Assembly: GCA_003024985.2 (NCBI GenBank)
Contig: PXIH01S0002976.1
Source: Euperipatoides rowelli
Taxonomy: Eukaryota > Onychophora > Udeonychophora > Euonychophora > Peripatopsidae
Direction: 5' to 3' (one strand)
DNA length: 14,638 nt
Shown here one piece after another: positions 1 to 8,345 of the stretch (the stretch's first letter is position 1; every line of letters starts with the position of its first letter). Under the pieces are notes generated by a model. It was given only the letters and a program-made list of their open reading frames with translations. It had not been told where the DNA came from and did not search any database. The position numbers and the translations under genes are program-made.

Positions 1-1119
1 ACGCACTTACACAGCCAGTTTTCCACCCAGCCTGCATTATGATTTGATTGGTCTAATTGTTATTGGACTTAATTTTTTGACTTGTCACTCAACAAATTAA
101 TTATGAATTTTAATTAATTTCTGTGGTCACTTCAATCATTGATCTCGTGATCTGTTCTAATTATGCCATATAATGGTGAACATTTTAGTCTGAGGAAGAG
201 ACTTGATCCTGTAATTCAACTTATGAAGACAGTCTTCACATTCCTGTGAAGACCATCCGAACCTGTTACTTTAAACCAACCTATAAATTGTGTCTGATTT
301 CTGATCTTGAGCTGGATGCCGTATCATATAAATATTGTCCCTGATTCCATAAACCTGTTTATAACATCTATTAGATTTTTAAAAATTTCCAGAATAACTT
401 TCAAACTACTAATGTTCTATTTAGCTGAAGAAAAGAACAATATAGCCATAGCGATTTTCCACTATATACAGACTTTCCACCAAAATCACCCTTGTCAATT
501 TGGCTGATCCGTGAGCAGACTTTCCATAACAGTTTTACAACCAGGACCAAAAGATGAAAACCAGAAGTATTTACTCCTCCAGTAAACAAAGGAATACCTA
601 CAGCTAACCTTCCTGTTTCCTCTATTTATACTGTTGTCAAGATATGTTTAACTGTCAGTTTTAATAAAACTTTGAAAGATTTTTTTATTCATTTGACACC
701 ACACTTCTCTCACTAAACAGTTGCAAAACTTCACTATTTTTATTTTTATCTGTGCAAAAGAAATTAGAAAAACAGTGAACATTTGTCCTTATCAAAGTTG
801 AAATCATGTAACCATTAATTAGTAGTATTTCCCCTTTCCTACTGCCTATTCTTCGTGTTTGTTTCTACTGAGCTCCATCATTATGACCAAGATATTTGTA
901 GACTTTTCCTTTTTTCCTGCCTTTTTATTAAGTGTTTCCTGTGGTGAACCTGTCAAGACATCATTTATTTTAATTAATATAAGTTTTTAATAATTTTCTT
1001 TATCACTTGTAAATTAATAGAGTAATGTTGATTTTTTTTATGCATTTTATGTAAGGGGTATTTTTGTTTATTTTTATTAGTTAGCTAATATAGAATTTAC
1101 TTTTGAGAAACATTATTAA
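1..1119. other. AT-rich non-coding stretch
   Basis: I see no credible gene here. Two frames of 60-66 codons overlap on opposite strands at 307-589. They show no recognisable motif and no codon bias, so I treat them as chance. The only structure that stands out is the hairpin at 232-253. An AATAAA at 663-668 is expected by chance at this base composition. This could be intron or intergenic DNA. Confidence 0.6.
232..253. other. Perfect 8 bp hairpin
   Basis: GTCTTCAC, a 6-base loop ATTCCT, then GTGAAGAC form a perfect stem. A further GAAGAC at 225-230 precedes it, so the 5' arm has two possible partners. No gene or terminator context explains it. It may be a small relic of a repeat or a chance structure. 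Confidence 0.5.
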
Positions 1120-1281
1120 AAATACTTTTCACAGCAATATGCAAAACAGATAACTAGCATGGAGGAATTATCGGTAAAGATTGTCCAGACTTTGAAGAGA
1201 GTATCAGAGGAGATGTTACACAACATTTGGAGAAAGGTTGAGTACAGACTAGATATGTTTGTAAAACAAAAAGTCTTTTAA
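1120..1281 (+). pseudogene. Relic of a Tc1/mariner-type transposase C-terminus
   Basis: An open stretch runs from 1120 to a TAA at 1279-1281, with an ATG at 1159. The last 40 residues are charged and helix-like. They contain the stretches MEELSVKIVQTL and MLHNIWRKVEYRLDM. From memory this matches the C-terminal tail seen in many invertebrate Tc1/mariner-like transposases and derived hypothetical proteins, where a phrase such as 'EYRLDICRATxGAHIE' ends the protein. Here the match stops after EYRLDM and runs into VKQKVF and the stop. No DDE catalytic region is readable upstream, where a TAA closes the frame at 1117. TTTTCACAG at 1126-1134 resembles a splice acceptor, so a terminal exon is the alternative. 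A truncated transposon relic is more likely. Confidence 0.4.
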
Positions 1282-3043
1282 GTTAGCAAAAAAAAATATA
1301 GCTAACTGTTCATCATTATCTGTTAGTCTTTTCTCTATTGAATTTCTTAGGTGAATACATTATAGACCGCCACCCCTGTATATTGTAACATATCAATCAT
1401 TCAAGTATAAGTGATTTATGTATGCAAAAACAAATTTTATAACTTTGAAACTTTTTTGTCTGCTTCACTGAAGTTGATGAGTGAAAATGTGCCCATTGTA
1501 CATTGTACAATAGGTACCTAATCAGAGGGCTTTATTTTCCAGGAGTTTTATTTCTCAGTCAAGGAGTTATTTCTTTGAGGAAAAAAGTTAAAGACAGAAA
1601 ATTAACAAATTCAAATCATTGCTTTCCCCCTATCCAGTGAAACCATGATTGTTTTTTTTTTTTTTTTAATTTTATTTTTGAAAATTTAAAATTTCTGTTT
1701 TATAGTGAGAATACAGTTTTAAACAACATTTTAACACCGTTTTATTTTATATTGGCAAATGCACAAATAGATATTGAAAGGGGAGGAGGGTCAGAAGAAA
1801 TTGATAAAAAATCAAAATTCTGTTATTTAAAAAAAAAAAAAAAGGAAATTATACATTGGGGAAAATGCCATAAATCACTCTGATAGCAATAGTTCATTAA
1901 TAAGGTTGAAGTAGGTTATTTATCATACTCTAAAATCAGGCAATTAAAGAAAATGGGGAAAAAATACAATACAGAAAATACTATAACAATTATATTCATA
2001 TATGTTTTTTTTTTTTTTTTTGCTTATTCTTCTCGACATGATTAATAACCGCTATCTAATTACAATTATTCAAAATATAAGAGAAATAAATCAAATAAAT
2101 AATATATACCATTTATTATTTTTTTAAAAAATATATATTTTATAGCCATGTTTTCATGTATATAAATATAAAAAAAATACATTCTACTTTAGTAAATTCA
2201 GAAATAATGGTAGTGAAAATGTATAAAATTGAGAGTGAAGAATAATAAAAGTTTTGAATTCTCATTTATAATCGAAAAACATGATACAATTTTTGTCAGC
2301 AATTCATGAATTATTTATTTTAAAACATTCGACTCAAATTACATACAACAAAAACATCTGCACTGACAATGTTGTTATTTTCATTGCTTTCGTTATACAT
2401 TTAACTAGAGACTAGCAATCCTCACTAATATTTTCAAGAGAATAAACGATGTTTGTTGGCTTACTCGTCTTTTTTAATTATTTAAGTTGAAACATAGTTT
2501 TCAATTATTTATGATGGTCTGATTGCCAATACAAAAGTTTCATTCCAAACAAACATTATTAAATAATATGATGGGTTTTCTTTAATTAATCTCATAGACT
2601 ATCTTTGAATAAAGTATAAAGATCAAAAGATACAACAAAGTTTCATAACTCATAAATCTCTTTCATGATTCTATTCTTTAATAAATGAGATAAAAGTTTA
2701 TGAAGTATAGATTGATAGATTCTATAAGCTCATCTCCCCTCCCCCATACACACACAATCATATCTCCTTATTTATTGCTGACAAGAATATTGGAAAGCCA
2801 AATGAAAATAAAGTTATAAGGATGTCAAGGAGCAGTGGTCGTGAGATAACGAGCACGATTACCATACTCCTTGAGATATAAATCGAGGAGGTGGTTCGAT
2901 CACTAAGGGGTGCAGCATCTTTGTAGATTTTTATTTCCGTGACCATAGGCAATTGTGGTATTTTTCTAGTTACAAAATGATTCATTAAAATCATTTCTGT
3001 GAGAAATCCACCTAGTTATGGCAGGTGAGAAATGTCATCCTTA
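1282..3043. other. AT-rich non-coding stretch with poly-A/T runs
   Basis: About 1.75 kb with no supported gene. It holds long homopolymer runs (T at about 1651-1667, A at about 1829-1843, T at about 2007-2022) and mixed TA-rich tracts near 2100-2190. A 78-codon minus-strand frame at 2758-2994 lies in a slightly more balanced patch. It is hydrophobic in its C-terminal half but has no recognisable domain. I do not call it a gene. Confidence 0.6.
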
Positions 3044-3259
3044 AGAAGAATCACAAATGGAATTATGAAATTATAATTACGAATTATATAGAAGAAGATG
3101 AGATTACATTTGTAGTTAATTGAAGACTGTAATAATACTATGTATTTGTAAATAAATAAAGAAGTCATCTTTGGAGACTTATTTTAAAAAAAAACTTCTA
3201 AGAATCATAAAATTATAATAATTAGACAAAATTAAAATTAATATTTACTAAATCATTAT
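3044..3259 (+). repeat. Dispersed repeat, copy A (inverted partner at 5534-5746)
   Basis: This 216 bp stretch matches the reverse complement of 5534-5746 along its whole length, with small indels. I estimate 85-90% identity by eye. Shared landmarks in order are AGAAGAA.CACAAAT, AATAATACTATGTATTTGTA, AAAGAAGTCATCTT, GGAGACTTATTT, and AATTAGACAAAATTAAAATT near the far end. Similarity stops at about the same place at each end of both copies, so this is a discrete repeat unit and not shared low complexity. No coding capacity, terminal inverted repeats or tRNA boxes are visible. It could be a short non-autonomous transposon or a fragment of a larger one. Confidence 0.8.
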
Positions 3260-3375
3260 AATATAATAAAAGGTTATGCATTATTGTTGGGTTGTTTGTG
3301 AGTTCAGCCTTCATTTCGAATGAATTGTGTCCTTGTGGTAAGTGAATTTGTCAATATTAAAGCCTCTATTCAATG

Positions 3376-3383
3376 CCTAGACC
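3376..3383. repeat. Left target-site duplication of the hAT element
   Basis: CCTAGACC, identical to 3967-3974. The last base overlaps the first C of the element if the canonical CAGGGG start is used. A one-base-shifted reading (GCCTAGAC against CCCTAGAC) fits the nnnTAnnn pattern of Buster-type hATs with one mismatch. Confidence 0.75.
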
Positions 3384-3966
3384 AGGGGCGGTCCAACCTT
3401 TTGGGTTTCCTGGGCCACATTGGAAGAAGAATTCATTGTTTTGGGTTACATTTAAAATACACTAACACTGATGATAGCTGATGAGCAGAATAATCCTAAT
3501 TATGTCCAACCTATTCTAAGGGTCTTTTAAATAATAAATGCCTAGATCTTTTACAAAGGTAGGTTGAAATATCAATAATCACTGCATTTTACATCTGATG
3601 GTGTCAATTTGACTGTCTGTAGCTGGAAGATAACATACTGGATGCCACATAGTGACTTTAAACTGAAGCCATGCATGCATATAAATGATTAGAGCTTATG
3701 GCACATGACGACATTGTGCCTCGTATAGAATACATACTTAAATTATTTTCAAATTCATTTTACATGACATTGCAACAGAGTCCTCTTTCTATTTATTTTA
3801 TTAATTAATTTTAACAGTTATTTGTTTCTTCTGTTCGAACTGTTTCCTATTATAATCACAAAAAATTCTCGATGTTTTAAGTAAGTTTATTTTTTATGTT
3901 TTGGTCCGCATTCATAGCCATCCTGGGCTGCATGTGACCCACAGGTCACAGGTTGGACAAGCCTAC
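3383..3966 (+). mobile_element. Non-autonomous hAT transposon, MER30/Charlie-like ends
   Basis: The element starts CAGGGGCGGTCCAACCTTTT and ends GGTTGGACAAGCCTAC, giving imperfect terminal inverted repeats that share GTCCAACCT. An exact 8 bp direct repeat CCTAGACC lies at 3376-3383 and 3967-3974, the target-duplication length of hAT elements. The start may be shifted by one base. Inside the left end, TCCTGGGCCACATTGGAAGA and AAAATACACTAACACTGATG are followed by ATAGCTGATGAGC. Inside the right end come ATGTTTTAAGTAAGTTTA, GGTCCGCATTCATAGCC and TCCTGGGCTGCATG. In my memory of the human MER30 consensus these blocks occur in the same order and orientation. The 584 bp element is longer than human MER30 (about 230 bp) because of unrelated AT-rich middle sequence. 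It has no transposase and would have been moved in trans by a hAT-Charlie enzyme. Confidence 0.85.
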
Positions 3967-3974
3967 CCTAGACC
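3967..3974. repeat. Right target-site duplication of the hAT element
   Basis: CCTAGACC follows directly after the right terminal repeat and matches the left copy over all 8 bases. Both ends being present shows an intact single insertion. Confidence 0.75.
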
Positions 3975-4489
3975 ATGTCATGTGTTGTAGATGGTGCAAG
4001 TGGGATCTTGTGAGAGTTATAGTAGGAGGAGGATGGAAAGTGGGGTGCAGGACAAATAGTTACACATGAATAGAGAATCATGCAACAGATTATATAAAAA
4101 GGTATGGAATATTTTATTCTTCAGGTTATAAACAATATGCTCATAAGGGTAATACTAATGTTCTATTACAGATAATGTTCTATTTGTATAGTTTATTATT
4201 TATAGTTCAACTTATAATCTAGGTGATTAGATAAGATGATGATAACTTACGGACCATTAAGTAAAGTGTGGAATGAAGTCAGACTTGGTCGTTGTCAAGA
4301 ACTTACTGCAATGACAGAGTAGATTTCACATCTTGGCTTTCCAGATGAGCAACTCTTAAAGCCTTACTTTTAGACTTTACTATATTTATTTATTATTGCA
4401 TTTGAATAAGTATCATTCGGGCTGCTAGCGATATTCCATTGATGATCGCTATTAATAATATATCTTATAGAAATTTCAGCTTGAGCATT
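3975..4489. other. Non-coding stretch between hAT and LTR
   Basis: No open frame of note and no recognised repeat. A small direct repeat, AATGTTCTATT, occurs at about 4157 and again at about 4175. The composition is slightly less AT-extreme around 3975-4090. Confidence 0.55.
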
Positions 4490-4841
4490 CTGTAGGAGCG
4501 ATGATGGTGTTGAATGTGTTTACTTCTGAAACTAACTTTTATTTATTTGCTATTCATATGCATATGAAGGTAGATGCTTCTAGAATGTTTCCGAAAAGAG
4601 TCTGTATTCATTTCCGACTTATAGTCCTCTGTCTTTTCATATTATTTATTGATTTTGCATAATATTATATATGACTTTTGCTTTAATTTTCATTTGGCCC
4701 ATACTCAACTTTCTTTCTTCCTTACTTTCACATAACTTGTGTATCCCCTTTGGGGTGCTCTTTAGCCCTTTAGGTGCTTTTAATTAGTCCTATACAGTGC
4801 AGTTTATTAACTTGTATATACAGGGGGCAGGAAATACAACA
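4490..4841 (+). mobile_element. Probable LTR of a Ty3/gypsy-like retrotransposon
   Basis: The right boundary is set by the primer binding site that begins at 4842. The sequence just before it, GAAATACAACA, ends in CA as LTRs do. The left boundary is a guess, placed at TGTAGGAGCG because it begins with TG and gives a typical LTR length of about 350 bp. The interior has an AT-rich promoter-like part and a short CCCCTTTGGGG hairpin near 4744. No clear AATAAA is present. Only one LTR is visible in the window, so boundaries cannot be checked by comparing a pair. Confidence 0.45.
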
Positions 4842-4854
4842 TGGTGTCAGAAGT
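4842..4854 (+). promoter_or_regulatory. Primer binding site, tRNA-Leu type
   Basis: TGGTGTCAGAAGT begins with the TGG complementary to a tRNA CCA end. Its first 11 bases are complementary to TTCTGACACCA, the 3' end I recall for animal tRNA-Leu. Metazoan gypsy-type retrotransposons commonly carry TGGTGTCAGAAGTGGG at this place. It primes minus-strand DNA synthesis and marks the LTR/internal junction. The following base context (AGGCTT) has drifted from the usual GGG. Confidence 0.6.
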
Positions 4855-5533
4855 AGGCTTATTGTTTAGAAAAAGAAACAAATTCACTTACCCCAGGTAC
4901 AGTTCAATACAACTTTGAGCACTCAGTCTCTCCTCATGAGAAAAAGGCAATTCCATTATTAAAAATATCAATAAGAGACATTAAAAAATCAATAATTGAC
5001 ATGAAAAAAATTACAAGCTCTTTAAGCTGGCTCTTCAAAGTAAATTTTTGTTGAATTGTTCATCTATGAGTTAACTCATTGTATTTGAGTGTACGGTTGG
5101 CAAGTTTTGTTGTAAATGTCCTTTTGTAAGTATCACTTTATAAAATGTGAAAGTTATAAAACAAGATTACTAGTACTTGTACACAACCATATATGAGCAA
5201 CTCACCAAAAATAATTCTCTTTTGAGAGTAGCATTTAAGAGCAAGCTCCATAAAAAAAATAATGATTAAAATCAACTCAAGCAATCAAACACTAATACAA
5301 ACACATTTTATTATATTACTAGATTAAAAGCCCATCAAAAATGACAGATTAAAAAAAAAACACTTCTGCCCCATTGGTTGTCCACTTCTCCTGTTAGTTT
5401 AAAAACAAATCTCTCGATTTTTAGTTCCCCAAATCTTTTACAATAGTTTAAAAGCCAATCAAAAACATCTTTGGCTCACCAAAGATTGCTGAAAGCATGA
5501 CATAATGACCAAACTTGCCTATAATTATATGAG
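4855..5533. other. AT-rich stretch downstream of the primer binding site
   Basis: If the LTR is real, this should be the internal region of the element, but no gag or pol frame is readable. It contains a diverged direct repeat (about 5323-5343 and 5446-5467) sharing TTAAAAGCC-ATCAAAAA. The element is therefore either a short remnant or deeply decayed. Confidence 0.5.
5323..5467. repeat. Pair of diverged ~20 bp direct repeats
   Basis: GATTAAAAGCCCATCAAAAAT at about 5323 and GTTTAAAAGCCAATCAAAAAC at about 5446 differ at only a few positions and are spaced about 123 bp apart. The sequence between them is not obviously repeated. The origin is unknown. Confidence 0.45.
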
Positions 5534-5746
5534 ATAATGATCTAGGAAAAATTAATTTTAATTTTGTCTAATTATTGTAATTATATTATTCTTAGATTTT
5601 TTTTTAAATAAGTCTCCTAAGATGACTTCTTTGTTTATTTACAAATACATAGTATTATTCACTCTTCTATTTACTACAAACACAATCTCATCTTTCTTCA
5701 TTATAATTCGAAATTATAACTTCATAATTCTATTTGTGGTTCTTCT
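5534..5746 (-). repeat. Dispersed repeat, copy B (inverted partner of 3044-3259)
   Basis: Read on the minus strand, this 213 bp stretch aligns end to end with copy A. The differences are scattered substitutions and one- or two-base indels. The copies are divergent enough to be old, and neither is contained in a larger shared block. The opposite orientation, with about 2.3 kb between them, means a transcript crossing both could fold into a long stem. Confidence 0.8.
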
Positions 5747-6687
5747 GTGCATCTATATCTGTATAGAATTCTATGGACAATAATGAGTTCTTGGCCAATT
5801 GCTTCATAATAGTTATGAAGCAAACCAAACTTACCAAAATTGTGACATTCTCCTCAAATCCCCATAATTCCAATTTACATTAAATATTGTACAGTGTTCC
5901 TAAAATATTTTCTTTCTCATTCTGATTATAGAAATAAGGCACTGATAGTACCTATTTCCAGGATGCTTGTTTCTTTAAAGCGAGTTAGAAATCCCGGTCT
6001 GTTGGCCTGTCTCGTAAGAATTAGTAATGGGATGCAGCACTCGGCGAGCAAGCACTACACGAAGGACAAAATTGCTGAAAAATCTACAAAGACAAAAAAT
6101 AATAACTCTGTTATAGGGTGCACCTACAAGTACTAAGCCCTGCCTACCTGGATCCCCTTCCTGCTCACTAGCTCTGCCCTGAAATTCTTAAAACCCTTAG
6201 GGTAGATCTAACAGATTAAGATGTTGTCCTGACTATAAGACAACAAAACACACAAAAGAAAAATAATAGGAATAACACATACACAAAGTTTGGTTTCTCA
6301 CAGGTATTTATTGCCCTTGTCAGCTTCACAAAATACACTAATCCTATAACAAACACTACGTTGTTGGTTATTACTATTGCGACTGTACACTCATACAAAA
6401 AATATACTGACAAACTTTATAAGACAGCACTTATTCATCCCCACAAATATATATTAAAAAATATAAAAATTACCTTTATCCTATCCTACACTAAAATTAT
6501 CACTTACTTTCACTCCTAATTACCATTAACAATAATTAAAAAATGGTATACTAAACTCTTACCGCTATTCATGCTGTTGCCCAACTCACCTACACTTTGT
6601 AGTTGACTCTGGTCCTCTTCTGTATACTTAATTAGTGCTGGTAATCTGTATCTTTCACTTTCAGGTCACATTCCGTACTAATGATCT
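5747..6687. other. Non-coding stretch with a GC-richer patch at about 5950-6200
   Basis: A frame of 80 codons on the plus strand (5894-6136) and one of 65 codons on the minus strand (6216-6413) show no recognisable motif. Around 5980-6200 the sequence is clearly less AT-rich than its surroundings (for example AGCACTCGGCGAGCAAGCAC at about 6035). That suggests an inserted fragment of different origin or a former exon. On the minus strand, AATAAATACCTGTGAGAAACC near 6311 resembles the polyadenylation part of an LTR, but no LTR ends or primer site could be found. A 6 bp hairpin (GTTGTC...GACAAC) lies at about 6223-6244. Confidence 0.4.
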
Positions 6688-6987
6688 TCACTTTTTTAGA
6701 ATTATTATGTTCTTTCTGGCGCTATTATTGTATCTGATAGCTATTTGAACACAATGTTTGGCTTCTCCTTTCTTCCTTTCATACTCTTCTGCTGCTAGGC
6801 TATGATTTATTTGGGTCTCATCAGCCACTAAATTTGATACTAAAATTCTTGCTGTCGCTCAGCTATTTCTTAAAACCGGATCTGGAGCTTCCTTAATTAC
6901 TAATCCCTTATTTCCTAGTCTGTCAATGACATAGATTTCAATATTGTAGAAAATAATCTTTTTAATTTTATTGTGACTTCTAAGCAT
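6688..6987 (-). pseudogene. Interrupted open frame, unrecognised
   Basis: From an ATG at 6987 the minus strand stays open for 42 codons to a TGA at 6859-6861, then for 56 more codons in the same frame to a TGA at 6688. The second half is rich in E, K and A (LAAEEYERKKGEAKH) and resembles ordinary protein more than random AT-rich translation. The first part includes YVIDRLGNKGLVIKEAPD. I do not recognise the family. The first ~20 codons lie opposite the plus-strand LINE at 6925 onward, so that portion may be a shadow. It may be a decayed transposon protein or chance. Confidence 0.25.
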
Positions 6988-8234
6988 ATTATGGATGCAT
7001 TAGATACTTTAAATGCTTTGAGTTCCCCTGGACCCGATCTCATTACTTTAAGGATCTTTAATTTATTATTACAGATATAATTTTATTCCATGCTTATTAC
7101 AGTTATTTAATGATTAGATTACATGGCATTAATTGTTTCAACCATTGATTGAATCATACTTTATATTAATTCCTAGCCTGGAAGAGATGAAATGAAGCCA
7201 TTGCAGATTACTGATTTGCACCCTATAAATGTGCAGAATCATGAGTGAAAACTGTTTGCCAAGATTCTTCACTTACAACTTAATTTATTATTACCAGCAT
7301 TACTTTCACCTATGCAGTTTTCTTTGAAGGGGAGAAATATACATTTACCGATATTGATTTTATAAGAAGCTCTACATGATATTAAATTCTATAAAATGAA
7401 TATGCTACTGTGGTGTTTCTTGATGTTAACAAAGCTTTTGATTATATTAATTTGTTTTACCTAGTTGCTATTATTAAAGAGTCTTTTGGTCACACCAACC
7501 TGTCAACGGGTATATGTAATTAACTACAAAACAAATTTATTAAATTTAAATTTTCTGGATGTCTTTTTGGTTTAATACGGTTGAAACTTTGTATCACATA
7601 AGGCTGACCTGTAAATACTGGGTTATTTGCTCTGTACATAGATAAATTGGTGAATAGTATTAAATATTTACATTGTGGAATTTATGTTCCTCCTTTCAAG
7701 CAATTTGTAACTTGTTTTTCATATGTCAATGACATTGTTATAATGCTCAGACACCATAGTTTTCACCACGAGTAACAAACTTGATTGAACAATTAGCTAC
7801 TACAATTGGCTCAACTTTCACTTATAGCAAGACTCATGTATGGTACCTTTTATAAATAAATTGGATCTTGTTTATTGTAATACTATGCCAAAAAATATTT
7901 GGTTATTTGCTACCCTTTCAGGGGTTATCAGCTTAGAAGCTTGTTGCAAAATAATATTCTTGATTATTTTCAAGATGCTCAGAAAATTTTGTCATATAAG
8001 TATCTCTATTTGATTACTAGAATTAGGATAGTAAATATTTATTTAGTACCCAAATTGTTATATTTTTCTTATATCAAATTTACTCTTGGTTTTTTTAATA
8101 AGATACATTCCATAGTGAACAAAATACTATGGAAAAATAGGCCAATTCCTGTTTAAATAAAAAATATGTCTCTTCATTTGGTTAGAGGTGGCTTGGTGCT
8201 AGTTGATATTTCCAAGTTATTTACTTTTTCTTGA
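6925..8234 (+). pseudogene. Decayed LINE reverse transcriptase (L1/Tx1-like)
   Basis: Fragments of a non-LTR reverse transcriptase occur in the correct order across three frames. First is SSPGPDLI near 7022 (family: KSPGPDGI). Next comes a TDLHPINVQNHE.KLFAKIL block near 7206-7270 (family: RPISLLN.DYKIFAKIL), then MQFSLKGRNIH near 7315. LFALYIDKLVNSIK lies near 7627. A degraded catalytic box reads FSYVNDIVIML near 7720, where YADD or FVDD is expected. Downstream, IVNKILWKN lies near 8115 and HLVRGGLVLVDI near 8174, both typical of the region after the RT domain. At least six stops and frameshifts break it, including loss of the first catalytic-box aspartate to Asn. An 85-codon open piece at 7899-8156 is part of this relic. 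The endonuclease and 5' end are not recognisable. Confidence 0.8.
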
Positions 8235-8275
8235 GCTAATATGTTTACTATTTATTTAAAATTTCTACAAATGGT

Positions 8276-8345
8276 GAATACAATTGAGGAGCAAAACGCC
8301 CATATTTGTAATCCACTTGTCAGGGTTCGAATCCAGTGGAAGCGG
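8276..8345 (+). repeat. tRNA-like / SINE-head relic with a B box
   Basis: GGTTCGAATCC at 8324-8334 is a perfect pol III B box. Upstream, TTTGTAATCCACTTGTCA looks like a tRNA anticodon loop (anticodon TGT, Thr) with its 3' stem and variable loop at the right spacing from the B box. The anticodon 5' stem, the T stem and the acceptor stem do not pair properly, so this is not a working tRNA gene. It is more likely the decayed head of a tRNA-derived SINE or a tRNA pseudogene. It begins about 40 bp after the recognisable LINE coding end, and the AT-rich sequence after it could be its tail. Confidence 0.45.

Noticed and set aside
307-589. Overlapping 66-codon plus and 62-codon minus frames
   Set aside because: No recognisable motif or domain on either strand; mutual overlap on opposite strands and lengths are within chance for a window of this size.
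663-668. AATAAA as a gene end
   Set aside because: The hexamer is frequent by chance at this base composition and no coding sequence precedes it.
1497-1513. TGTACATTGTACAA short repeat/palindrome
   Set aside because: Short and imperfect; expected occasionally in AT-rich DNA.
2758-2994. 78-codon minus-strand frame with a hydrophobic half
   Set aside because: The hydrophobicity comes from T-rich codons. I recognise no domain, and neither a polyadenylation signal nor a second exon is evident.
6216-6413. Minus-strand hydrophobic 65-codon frame and LTR-like AATAAATACCTGTGAGAAACC
   Set aside because: No LTR ends, primer site or second copy is visible, and the frame has no motif; too weak to call.
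8276-8345. Functional tRNA-Thr gene
   Set aside because: The acceptor, T and anticodon stems do not pair, so only a pseudogene or SINE relic is supported.
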